Source of the DNA: Caulobacteraceae bacterium
GTDB lineage: Bacteria > Pseudomonadota > Alphaproteobacteria > Caulobacterales > Caulobacteraceae
Length of the DNA: 5,201 bases
Assembly: GCA_028291305.1 (NCBI GenBank)
Contig: JAQGII010000063.1
Coordinates: 1 to 5,201, forward strand
Direction of reading: 5' to 3'
A program made the position numbers and the translations under genes. Shown here piece after piece: positions 1-5,201 of the stretch. The stretch's first letter is position 1. Each line of letters opens with the position of its first letter. Below the pieces are notes generated by a model that was not told where the DNA came from, ran no database searches, and worked only from the letters and a program-made list of their open reading frames with translations.

Positions 1-156
1 GCCGGTGGAGGCGAGGAGGCCGGTCAGGCCGATGGCGTCTCCGGCGTTGAAGTCGGTGATGTGACCCCCAGCCCAAGGCACCTCGGCGAACTTGAAGGTG
101 TCATTGCCGCCGTTGCCGGTCGCCACGTCACCGCCACGGCCGAGATTGAAGGTGTC
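1..156 (-). repeat. RTX/target-like module, copy 2 (cut by window edge)
   Basis: Residues 535-586 of the exoprotein: DTFNLGRGGDVATGN, FKFAEVPWAGGHITDF, then DAIGLTGLLASTG. Relative to copy 1 it lacks two residues between ITDF and LTGLL. A Ser/Gly linker (NPSGGGSTGQ, residues 508-517) separates it from copy 1. The window ends inside this copy, so more copies may follow. Confidence 0.75.
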
Positions 157-1758
157 GTTGCCCGCCGTGCCGGTCCAGTGATCTCCACCGTTGTCGGAGG
201 TGTAGGTCTGGCCGGTGGAACCGCCGCCCGACGGGTTCGATTGGCCCGTGATCACGCCGGAGTCCACCCGCAGCGTCGAGGCTGCTACCCCATCCAGGCT
301 AGTCACGAGCCACCAAGCCGTATTGCCGGGCTGGTTGTAGTCCGCCCAGACCTGGGCGTTGCTAGCCCCGTCGTCGGTGATCTTGAGGTAGCCGTCGCCA
401 AGCGGGTCGGCCCCTGAGTAGCCCGACTTGGCGAGAAGCCCCGTCAAATCGATCTTATCACCTTGGGCGCCCGAGAAGTCCGTGATGTGGCCTCCGTTCC
501 AAGGCGTTTCCTTGAACACGAAGTTGTCCGCACCCAAACCGCCGGTGACCACGTCGCCGCCCCGCCCGATGTAGACGGTGTCGGCGCCAGCGCCGCCGGT
601 GATGTGGTTGAGAGTGTTGTTGGAGGTGATGGTGTCGCCGCCATCGTTGCCGTGGACCGTCTGACCCGAGCCGGTAAGATAGATGTCGACCACGCTGTCG
701 CCTGCGACGTAGCTGGCATCGGCTGTGTGCACTACACCGGGCGCTTCGCTGCCGACGACGTAGCGCTGAACTTTGACGTCGTCCGTATTCGCGATTCCTG
801 CGGTTGTGTACAGTTCGCCTAGGGCGTCGACTGCGGTTGCCAGGCCGGCCAGGGTCACAACGGGCCCAGCCACGCCGCGTGCGCTGAACACCTCGCCGTA
901 GTACGCTCCGGCTTGGGCCCAGCTGGCAACGAAACTGCCGTCAGGGAGGGCCACGACAGACACGTCGCTCGCGCCAGTGCCGGCCAGTGTGGCCACGGGG
1001 CCAAATGCGTTCGCAGAGGCATCAAACACCGATAGCTTAGCTGCAGAACCATCCAGCCATACGGCAGCGGCCTGGGTGTTTGTGGCCAGGGTGGCGAGTT
1101 TGACCACCGCTTCCGCAACGCCTGGGAACGTCATCGCGGAGTGACCCGACAGTTGGGCTCGCCCGTCCTGAATAGCAAACGCCTCGTTGCCGATCATGGC
1201 GCCGGCATAGGGGATGATTTCCGCTCCGGCAGTCTCGGTTAGGGTGGACGAATTGGGCCCGTTCGCGTCGCCATCCTCCTGATGCAGGGTGCTTACCACG
1301 CCTCCGGCTGTGGTGGACTGGGTGACCCATTCGTAGTGAAAGCCGGTGGCGGACGGAAACACGCCGACCTTCGAATAGACGAGCGCTGGATCGGATGATT
1401 GCGCGCTCCAACCGTAACGAATGGTGCTGTAATTTGTGAAATGGGGAGCCGGGCCTTCCTGAAAAAACACCAGGTGGCTCACGCCTTGGAAATTGTAGGC
1501 TGTGGCCAGCATGCCGTAGCCGTGACCGCTGTTCGCCATATAGTCGGTGACCGGGCTAGGGTAGGCGCTTTGCCATTCGCCCTTGCCGTCCAGCGTGAAG
1601 CCAGCGTCTTGAAGGTAACCCCCCCCGTTTGAGATTGAGGTGAGGTAAAGGTTAATCTGGTCACCGCTAAGCGGAGCCACACTCAGCAAGGTCTGGGATT
1701 GATTCGGCGGAGCGATGGTCGTCGGCGCACCTGAAGCGGTGAGCGAATCTACTGGCAT
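1..1758 (-). CDS. RTX-type calcium-binding exoprotein, probable type I secretion substrate (N-terminal 586 residues, partial)
   Basis: The frame is open for 586 codons from an ATG at 1758 to the window edge with no stop; the C-terminus lies outside. The protein is rich in Gly, Asp, Thr and Ala, almost free of Cys, and has no N-terminal signal peptide, as expected for a type I (ABC transporter) substrate. Residues 1-210 match no family I can name. Residues 215-305 hold two blade-like repeats of about 45 residues, ending FGPVATLAG and AGPVVTLAG. From about 365 come degenerate RTX nonapeptides (GGAGADTVY, GGLGADNFVF, later GTAGNDTFN, GNGGNDTFKF), whose Gly/Asp turns bind calcium in this family. 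Each set is followed by a PW-GGHITDF...LTGLL segment resembling the type I secretion target domain. The frame is open back to a stop at 1831-1833; ATG 1758 is preceded by a weak GGGA, and TTG 1764 is an alternative start. Function (S-layer, adhesin, enzyme) cannot be told from this part. Confidence 0.85.
   Translation of the reverse strand, partial: MPVDSLTASGAPTTIAPPNQSQTLLSVAPLSGDQINLYLTSISNGGGYLQDAGFTLDGKGEWQSAYPSPVTDYMANSGHGYGMLATAYNFQGVSHLVFFQEGPAPHFTNYSTIRYGWSAQSSDPALVYSKVGVFPSATGFHYEWVTQSTTAGGVVSTLHQEDGDANGPNSSTLTETAGAEIIPYAGAMIGNEAFAIQDGRAQLSGHSAMTFPGVAEAVVKLATLATNTQAAAVWLDGSAAKLSVFDASANAFGPVATLAGTGASDVSVVALPDGSFVASWAQAGAYYGEVFSARGVAGPVVTLAGLATAVDALGELYTTAGIANTDDVKVQRYVVGSEAPGVVHTADASYVAGDSVVDIYLTGSGQTVHGNDGGDTITSNNTLNHITGGAGADTVYIGRGGDVVTGGLGADNFVFKETPWNGGHITDFSGAQGDKIDLTGLLAKSGYSGADPLGDGYLKITDDGASNAQVWADYNQPGNTAWWLVTSLDGVAASTLRVDSGVITGQSNPSGGGSTGQTYTSDNGGDHWTGTAGNDTFNLGRGGDVATGNGGNDTFKFAEVPWAGGHITDFNAGDAIGLTGLLASTG
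421..582 (-). repeat. RTX/target-like module, copy 1
   Basis: Residues 393-446 of the exoprotein. The order of elements is DTVYIGRGGDVVTGG, then FVFKETPWNGGHITDF, then GDKIDLTGLLAKSG. Copy 2 at 1-156 repeats the same order, starting 142 residues later. After the shared core, copy 1 continues with GDGYLKI, QVWADY and WWLVTSLDGV (to about residue 490). That continuation is the kind of beta-rich tail seen in type I secretion C-terminal target domains; here it is internal. The similarity is visible in the protein and in DNA (both contain a GGCGAG...GTCA stretch), so it is probably a tandem duplication that has diverged. Confidence 0.75.
844..1116 (-). repeat. two blade-like protein repeats of about 45 residues
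   Basis: Residues 215-260 and 261-305 of the exoprotein align. Each has a VxxL start, a central xxDGS plus hydrophobic strand (AAAVWLDGSAAKLSVF and VALPDGSFVASWAQ), and a near-identical end (FGPVATLAG and AGPVVTLAG). Repeats of this type, with a 'PDGSFVASW' strand, are common ahead of RTX blocks in alphaproteobacterial exoproteins and may form part of a beta-propeller or beta-sandwich. The fold is inferred from pattern only. Confidence 0.5.
1619..1626. repeat. homopolymer run of 8 C (8 G on the coding strand)
   Basis: Eight consecutive C on the plus strand, read as AAC GGG GGG GGT in codons 44-47 of the exoprotein gene. The frame is open on both sides with 8 G. One G more would end translation at a TAG at 1556-1558; one G fewer would end it at a TGA at 1479-1481. 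A run of this length near the 5' end of a surface or secreted protein gene is a possible slipped-strand site. Confidence 0.9.
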
Positions 1759-1779
1759 GATCAATCCCGCGGCCCGGTT

Positions 1780-1794
1780 GGCCCAAATTGGGCC
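1780..1794. promoter_or_regulatory. perfect 7+1+7 palindrome upstream of the exoprotein gene
   Basis: GGCCCAA-A-TTGGGCC, ending 21 bases before the ATG at 1758. Its position in the probable 5' leader and its perfect symmetry suit a dimeric regulator's operator. In RNA it could also form a small hairpin (GGCCC stem, 5-base loop) near the start. No regulator family is recognised from it, and no -35/-10 pair can be assigned with confidence nearby. Confidence 0.3.
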
Positions 1795-1830
1795 GATAAG
1801 CGGTACAACCTGAAGTCGCGGCCTTCGTTC

Positions 1831-1980
1831 CTAGCGCAGCGCTTTGGGGCGGTGTTTTCTGAGGGCTCGAGGCCCTGCCCCTTTCGCCCACCAGACGGTG
1901 TTGCGCGAGGCTGGATTGCTGAAAGGCGGCCGAGGGTTTTTCAATGCTCTCCGACAGCCGACCTGCTTAATGTCCGCCAT
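1831..1980 (-). CDS. candidate small basic protein of 49 residues, or repeat-derived open frame
   Basis: An ATG at 1980 opens a 49-codon frame that stops at TAG 1831-1833, in the gap between murG and the exoprotein gene. The product is strongly basic (13 Arg/Lys), with a TVWWAKGAG core and the ending RKHRPKALR. It has no signal peptide or membrane segment, and I recognise no family. The nearest purine-rich stretch (GGGGGCGG) lies more than 8 bases upstream of the ATG, so ribosome binding is doubtful. The start overlaps a segment resembling a dispersed intergenic repeat, so the frame may be a by-product of a repeated element. It is in the same frame as the exoprotein gene, with 72 bases between its stop and that gene's ATG. 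Confidence 0.2.
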   Translation of the reverse strand: MADIKQVGCRRALKNPRPPFSNPASRNTVWWAKGAGPRALRKHRPKALR

Positions 1981-1990
1981 GGGTCGAACG
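1967..1990. repeat. possible fragment of a dispersed alphaproteobacterial intergenic repeat
   Basis: The stretch TAATGTCCGCCATGGGTCG followed by AACG resembles, from memory, a short intergenic repeat (AATGTCCGC...GGGTC...GCGGACATT) found in many copies in several alphaproteobacterial genomes. Only the left half is present; the complementary GCGGACATT half is missing. It begins 12 bases beyond the murG stop codon. The recognition is by memory only. Confidence 0.2.
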
Positions 1991-2002
1991 CCGCCCCCGC
2001 TC

Positions 2003-3106
2003 CTACCCCGCCGTCTTCTCCACCAGGTCCGCCAGTCGCTCGGCCGCGTCGGGCACGGCCACCGAGCGGGCGGCGGCGGCCATGCGGGTCAGGCGGTCCG
2101 GGTCGCCGAGCAGCCGGGTCAGGGCTTTGACGAACACTTCGAGCGTCAGCACGTCCTCGTTGGCGACCTCGGCCCCGCCGGCGTCGGCCAGCAGCTTGGC
2201 GTTGAAGCGCTGGTGGTCGTCGGCCGCGATCTTCAGCGGGATCAGGATCGACGGCCGGCCGGCCACGGCCAGCTCGCAGCAGGTCGAGGCGCCGGCGCGG
2301 CCGATCACCAGGTGGGCGCGGGCCAGCCGCCCGGCCATGTCGCGGAAGAAGGGCGCGATCTCGGCCGGCACCAGGGCGTCCTTGTAGACCTTGATGGCCC
2401 CTTCCAGGGACTCGCGGCGGGTCTGCTGCTGGATCGACAGCGTCATGCGCAGGCCGTCGGGCAGATTGGCGACCGCCAGCGGGGTCAGCTCCGACAGCAG
2501 GCGCGCGCCCTGGCTGCCGCCGGTGATCAGCACGCGGATCTCGCCGGTCGGCGGCTCGTAGGGGACGTCGTGGAGGGCGCGGATCTCCGGGCGCACCGGA
2601 TTGCCCACCACATGCACGCGGGCGCGGGTGCGCGCCGTCGCCTTCTCCAGCGTCGGGAAGGCGCAGGCGACGGCGTCGACCTTGTCGGCCAGGAAGCGGT
2701 TGACCCGGCCCAGCACCGCGTTCTGCTCGTGGATCACGGTCGGGCGCTTCGTGCTCAGCGCCGCCAGCAGCCCCGGCAGGCTCGGATAGCCGCCGAAGCC
2801 CACCACCACGGCGGGGTTGAGCACCTTGAAGGCGGTGCGCGCCTGCAGCACGCCCTGGACGATGTTGACCCCCGCCCCGATCATGCCCAGCACGTCGCCG
2901 CTCCTGAAGGTGGCGGCCGACAGGGGGATGCGGTGCTCGGCGGGGAACTTGTCGGCGTAGAGGGCGCCGCGTTCGTCGGTGGCCAGCACGATGCGCCAGC
3001 CGCGCGCGGTCAGCGCCTCGGCCAGGGCCTGGGCGGGGAACAGGTGGCCGCCGGTGCCCCCGGCCGCCAGGACGGCGACACGTCGATCAGAGAGGGGGCG
3101 GTTCAC
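2003..3106 (-). CDS. murG: UDP-N-acetylglucosamine--N-acetylmuramyl-(pentapeptide) pyrophosphoryl-undecaprenol GlcNAc transferase MurG
   Basis: MurG transfers GlcNAc from UDP-GlcNAc to lipid I on the cytoplasmic face of the inner membrane, giving lipid II. The 367 residues match the family length (E. coli 355). The N-terminal Rossmann domain has the glycine-rich loop GGTGGH (16-21) with the conserved His21, the second loop GFGGYPS (103-109), and HEQNAVLGRVNR (126-137). After GNPVR (168-172) the C-terminal donor-binding domain shows GGSQGAR (196-202), FFRDM (253-257) and GRAGASTCCELAVAGRP (269-285), whose Glu278 corresponds to the residue contacting the UDP-ribose, then DDHQ (296-299). The start is a GTG at 3106 that overlaps the ftsW stop by 4 bases (GTGA); no good ribosome binding site precedes it, so translation is probably coupled to ftsW. 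It is the last dcw gene seen here; murC, which usually follows, is absent. Confidence 0.97.
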   Translation of the reverse strand: MNRPLSDRRVAVLAAGGTGGHLFPAQALAEALTARGWRIVLATDERGALYADKFPAEHRIPLSAATFRSGDVLGMIGAGVNIVQGVLQARTAFKVLNPAVVVGFGGYPSLPGLLAALSTKRPTVIHEQNAVLGRVNRFLADKVDAVACAFPTLEKATARTRARVHVVGNPVRPEIRALHDVPYEPPTGEIRVLITGGSQGARLLSELTPLAVANLPDGLRMTLSIQQQTRRESLEGAIKVYKDALVPAEIAPFFRDMAGRLARAHLVIGRAGASTCCELAVAGRPSILIPLKIAADDHQRFNAKLLADAGGAEVANEDVLTLEVFVKALTRLLGDPDRLTRMAAAARSVAVPDAAERLADLVEKTAG

Positions 3107-4272
3107 GCGTAGGCGCCGGCGCGGGCGAGTCCCTCGCTCGGGGCGTAGGCGCCGGGCCGACGGCGGGTCAGGGCCAACGCCATGCCCAGGGTCAGGCCCA
3201 TGGCCATCATCGAGGATCCCCCATAGGAGATGAAGGGCAGGGTCATGCCTTTGGTCGGGATCAGGTTCAAGTTCACCGCCACATTGATGAAGGCCTGCTG
3301 TCCCACCAGAACGAACAACCCGGCCGCCGCGATCTGCTCGAACGGGTCGGACAGCTTCATGGCCTTATAGAGGCCGCGGGTCACCAGGAGGGCGAACAGG
3401 CCGATCAGCAGCAGGGAGAAGATCAGGCCGTACTCCTCGGCCGCCACCGAATAGATGAAGTCGGTGTGCAGGTCGGGCACGTGGCGCTTCATCAGGCCCT
3501 CGCCGGGGCCGCGCCCCAGCAGGCCGCCGGCCGCGATGGCTTCCTGCGCGCGGTCGATCTGGTGGGTGTCCACCTTGTCGTGGCTGAGGAACTTGTGCAC
3601 CCGGCTGGCCACGTGGTCGAAGGCGAAATAGAGCGCCACCGCGCCCGTCGCCGCCGCCGCCAGCATGCCGAAGATCCAGCGCATGGGCACGCCGGCCACG
3701 AAGAAGGCGGCGCCGAAGGCGATGGTGATCAGGATGGTCTGGCCCACGTCCGGCTGCACCAGCAGCAGCGCCACCGACAGGCCGTAGAGGCAGAAGGCGA
3801 TCGACACGCCGGGCACGCCCTCGCCCTTCTGGCCCTCGGAGAACATCCAGGCCACCAGCACGATCAGGGCCGGCTTCATGAACTCGGACGGCTGCAGCGA
3901 GAAGCCGCCGAACTCCAGCCAGCGGGTCGCGCCCTTGGCGCTGTGCCCCAGGATCGGCAGGGCCATCATCACGCCGATGGCGGCCAGGTAGATGAAGAAG
4001 GCCGCCCGCCGCACGCCCCTGGGCGACAGCATGGAGGCGCTGAGCAGGAACACCGCGCCGACGGCCGCGAACACGCACTGGCGCGCGGCGAAGTGGAAGG
4101 GGTCGCCGAGGTTCATGCGCGCGGCCGCGGCCGGGCTGGAGGCGAACGACAGCATCACGCCCAGCACCATCAGGATGGCGACGACCCCCAGCAGGACATG
4201 GTCGGTGGTCCACCACCACAGGCCCAGGCGCGTGCGGTCGGTGCGGGCGAAGGCGTGCTGCTGACGGCTCAT
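3103..4272 (-). CDS. ftsW: septal peptidoglycan glycosyltransferase FtsW (SEDS family)
   Basis: FtsW is the SEDS-family membrane enzyme that polymerises lipid II into glycan strands at the division site, working with the transpeptidase FtsI (PBP3). The 389-residue product has a short charged N-terminus and about ten hydrophobic segments (roughly 25-45, 62-82, 92-110, 131-145, 155-173, 176-195, 198-216, 276-298, 312-336, 345-368). Family motifs present are KGATRWLEFG (113-122), LQPSEFMKP (127-135), VQPDVGQT (172-179), GRGPGEG (253-259), HTDFIYSVAAEE (269-280) with the putative catalytic Asp271, IPTKGMTLPFISYGGSS (338-354), and a basic end RRRP (370-373). ATG 4272 overlaps the murD stop (ATGA). 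FtsW is preferred over the elongation paralogue RodA because of its place between murD and murG. The C-terminal tail is unusual in repeating GAYA (374-377 and 386-389). Confidence 0.96.
   Translation of the reverse strand: MSRQQHAFARTDRTRLGLWWWTTDHVLLGVVAILMVLGVMLSFASSPAAAARMNLGDPFHFAARQCVFAAVGAVFLLSASMLSPRGVRRAAFFIYLAAIGVMMALPILGHSAKGATRWLEFGGFSLQPSEFMKPALIVLVAWMFSEGQKGEGVPGVSIAFCLYGLSVALLLVQPDVGQTILITIAFGAAFFVAGVPMRWIFGMLAAAATGAVALYFAFDHVASRVHKFLSHDKVDTHQIDRAQEAIAAGGLLGRGPGEGLMKRHVPDLHTDFIYSVAAEEYGLIFSLLLIGLFALLVTRGLYKAMKLSDPFEQIAAAGLFVLVGQQAFINVAVNLNLIPTKGMTLPFISYGGSSMMAMGLTLGMALALTRRRPGAYAPSEGLARAGAYA
3107..3155. repeat. 13-base direct repeat in the 3' end of ftsW
   Basis: GCGTAGGCGCCGG occurs at 3107-3119 and again at 3143-3155, 36 bases (12 codons) apart and so in frame. 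On the coding strand it encodes the two GAYA motifs of the FtsW C-terminal tail. The tail after RRRP is not part of the conserved SEDS core, so a small in-frame duplication there is likely to be harmless. Confidence 0.8.
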
Positions 4273-5201
4273 GCGCTCGCTTCTTTCCTGGACGGCGGCC
4301 CCAGGCCGAGCACGATGCTGCGGAAGGCGTCGCCGCGGACCTCGAAGTCGGCGAACTGGTCGAACGAGGCGCAGGCCGGCGACAGCAGCACGATGGCCTC
4401 GCCGCCCGCCGCCTGGGCGTCGGCATAGGCCTGGGCCGTGGCGCTGCGCAGGTCGCCGCTGATGACGTGGGGCGCGGCGTCGCCCAGGGTCCTGGCGAAT
4501 TCAGGGGCGGCCTGCCCCACCAGATAGGCCTTGGCCACGCGCGGAAACAGGTCGGCCAGGCCCTCGATGCCGCCCGCCTTGGGCACGCCGCCGGCGATCC
4601 AGTAGAAGCGCGGATAGGTGCTCATGGCCTGGCGCGCGGCGTCGGCGTTGGTGGCCTTGCTGTCGTTGATGAACTTGACCTCGCCGATCTTGCCGACCAG
4701 CTCCATGCGGTGGGCCAGGCCGGGGAAGCTGAGCAGGCCCTCGGCCACGTCGGCGGGCGGGATGCCCAGGGCGCGGCAGGCGGCGTAGGCGGCGGCGGCG
4801 TTCTGCCAGTTGTGGCGTCCCGGCAGGGCGCGGGCGCGCAGCAGGTCGCACACCTCCACCACCCGCTCGCCCGAGCCGTCGTAGAGCACCCCCTGCAGGG
4901 CGTAGACGCCGCGGCCGATCGCGCGGCCCGACGAGACGGGGGTGATGGTGCGGCGGTTGGCGGCGGTGATCTCGGTGCAGACGCGCTGGCACCAGGCGTC
5001 GTCCACGCCGATCACGGCAGTGTCGCCCTTGCCTTGGTTGAGCAGCACCCGACGCTTGGCCTCGACATAACCGTCCATGCCGCCGTGGCGATCCAGATGG
5101 TCCGGCGTGATGTTGAGCAGTATGGAAACGTCCGGCTTTAGGCTCGAGGTCAGGTCGAGCTGATAGGACGACACCTCCAGCACATAGACCGCGCCGCCGT
5201 G
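4269..5201 (-). CDS. murD: UDP-N-acetylmuramoyl-L-alanine--D-glutamate ligase MurD (C-terminal 310 residues, 5' end outside window)
   Basis: MurD is the cytoplasmic ATP-dependent ligase that adds D-Glu to UDP-MurNAc-L-Ala. The frame is open to the window edge, so about 130-160 N-terminal residues, including the ATP P-loop, are missing; E. coli MurD has 438. Numbering from the window edge, visible motifs are VLEVSSYQLD (7-16), NITPDHLDRHG (30-40), EAKRR with the Lys (49) that is carbamylated in the family, LPGRHNWQNA (126-135), HRMELV (164-169), NDSKATNADA (179-188), and LLSPACASFDQF (272-283) in the C-terminal D-Glu-binding domain. A GTG at 5183 in frame is internal (Val in VLEVSS), not a start. 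The TGA stop overlaps the ftsW ATG by 4 bases, which suggests a coupled operon. No catalytic residue expected in this part is missing. Confidence 0.96.
   Translation of the reverse strand, partial: HGGAVYVLEVSSYQLDLTSSLKPDVSILLNITPDHLDRHGGMDGYVEAKRRVLLNQGKGDTAVIGVDDAWCQRVCTEITAANRRTITPVSSGRAIGRGVYALQGVLYDGSGERVVEVCDLLRARALPGRHNWQNAAAAYAACRALGIPPADVAEGLLSFPGLAHRMELVGKIGEVKFINDSKATNADAARQAMSTYPRFYWIAGGVPKAGGIEGLADLFPRVAKAYLVGQAAPEFARTLGDAAPHVISGDLRSATAQAYADAQAAGGEAIVLLSPACASFDQFADFEVRGDAFRSIVLGLGPPSRKEASA

Larger units (their letters stand above)
1759..2002. other. spacer between murG and the exoprotein gene
   Basis: A 244-base spacer following murG in the direction of transcription. Apart from the candidate small frame, repeat-like fragment and palindrome listed separately, it holds a short stem-loop (AGGGC/GCCCT, 1862-1876) without a following T-run on either strand, and a small inverted repeat AGCGCAGCGCT (1833-1843). 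I see no clear intrinsic terminator and no sigma-70-type promoter, so whether the exoprotein gene is read from its own promoter or by read-through from murG is open. Confidence 0.6.

Noticed and set aside
61..822. Short frames on both strands within the exoprotein gene (61-417, 463-822, 444-719)
   Set aside because: All are contained in the continuous 586-codon exoprotein frame, which has clear RTX motifs.
1862..1876. Stem-loop AGGGC-TCGAG-GCCCT as a terminator for murG
   Set aside because: Only five base pairs and no T-run after it on the minus strand.
1667..1891. Minus-strand 74-codon frame overlapping the start of the exoprotein gene
   Set aside because: Out of frame with the exoprotein, no recognisable domain, and it crosses the palindrome and spacer without a plausible ribosome binding site.
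1844..3112. Long plus-strand open frame (422 codons) opposite murG
   Set aside because: It lies antisense to an unmistakable murG, and its product is a low-complexity Gly/Arg/His/Gln-rich sequence typical of high-GC shadow frames.
3365..4426. Minus-strand open frame of 353 codons across ftsW and the end of murD
   Set aside because: Out-of-frame reading of two well-supported genes; product is Arg/Pro/Gly/Ala-rich noise.
3466..4428. Plus-strand open frame of 320 codons opposite ftsW
   Set aside because: Antisense shadow of ftsW; composition rich in His, Gln, Gly and Ala with no recognisable domain.
4467..5141. Plus-strand open frame of 224 codons opposite murD
   Set aside because: Antisense shadow of murD; Gly/Ala/Val-rich with no motif.
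5181..5183. GTG as a start codon for murD
   Set aside because: The frame continues upstream to the window edge and this Val is part of the conserved VLEVSSYQL motif in the middle of MurD.
1..5201. CRISPR array, tRNA, rRNA or transposase
   Set aside because: No regularly spaced direct repeats, no cloverleaf-like segment and no transposase-like frame were seen on either strand.

Overview
The window reads as a piece of an alphaproteobacterial chromosome, most likely Caulobacterales or a close relative. That placement rests on high GC, the look of the MurG, FtsW and MurD proteins, and an RTX-type secreted protein; it is an inference, not a database result. All genes that can be supported lie on the minus strand, so transcription runs from right to left.

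Right part (2003-5201): three consecutive genes of the dcw (division and cell wall) cluster in canonical order, murD (5' end outside the window), ftsW and murG. Each pair overlaps by 4 bases (ATGA for murD/ftsW, GTGA for ftsW/murG), the layout of a translationally coupled operon. MurD adds D-glutamate to UDP-MurNAc-L-Ala in the cytoplasm. MurG makes lipid II on the inner face of the membrane. FtsW is the SEDS glycosyltransferase that polymerises lipid II at the septum. The three therefore cover an early, a late and the final polymerising step of septal peptidoglycan synthesis. All three look intact within the window, with family motifs in place.

Middle (1759-2002): a 244-base spacer after murG. 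It holds no convincing terminator or promoter. It does contain a 49-codon open frame of unknown status (1831-1980), a short segment resembling a dispersed intergenic repeat just after the murG stop, and a perfect 7+1+7 palindrome just upstream of the next gene.

Left part (1-1758): the first 586 codons of a long open frame that runs off the window. It encodes a Gly/Asp-rich, signal-peptide-free protein with degenerate RTX calcium-binding nonapeptides and a module repeated with about 142-residue spacing. This is typical of a type I secreted exoprotein. Its base composition is visibly less GC-rich than the dcw genes. In most proteobacterial dcw clusters murC follows murG, so this gene sits where murC would be expected; either the cluster is split here or the exoprotein gene was inserted. 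An 8-G run in codons 45-47 is a possible slippage site. No RNA genes, CRISPR arrays, transposases or clearly novel multi-gene system were found.
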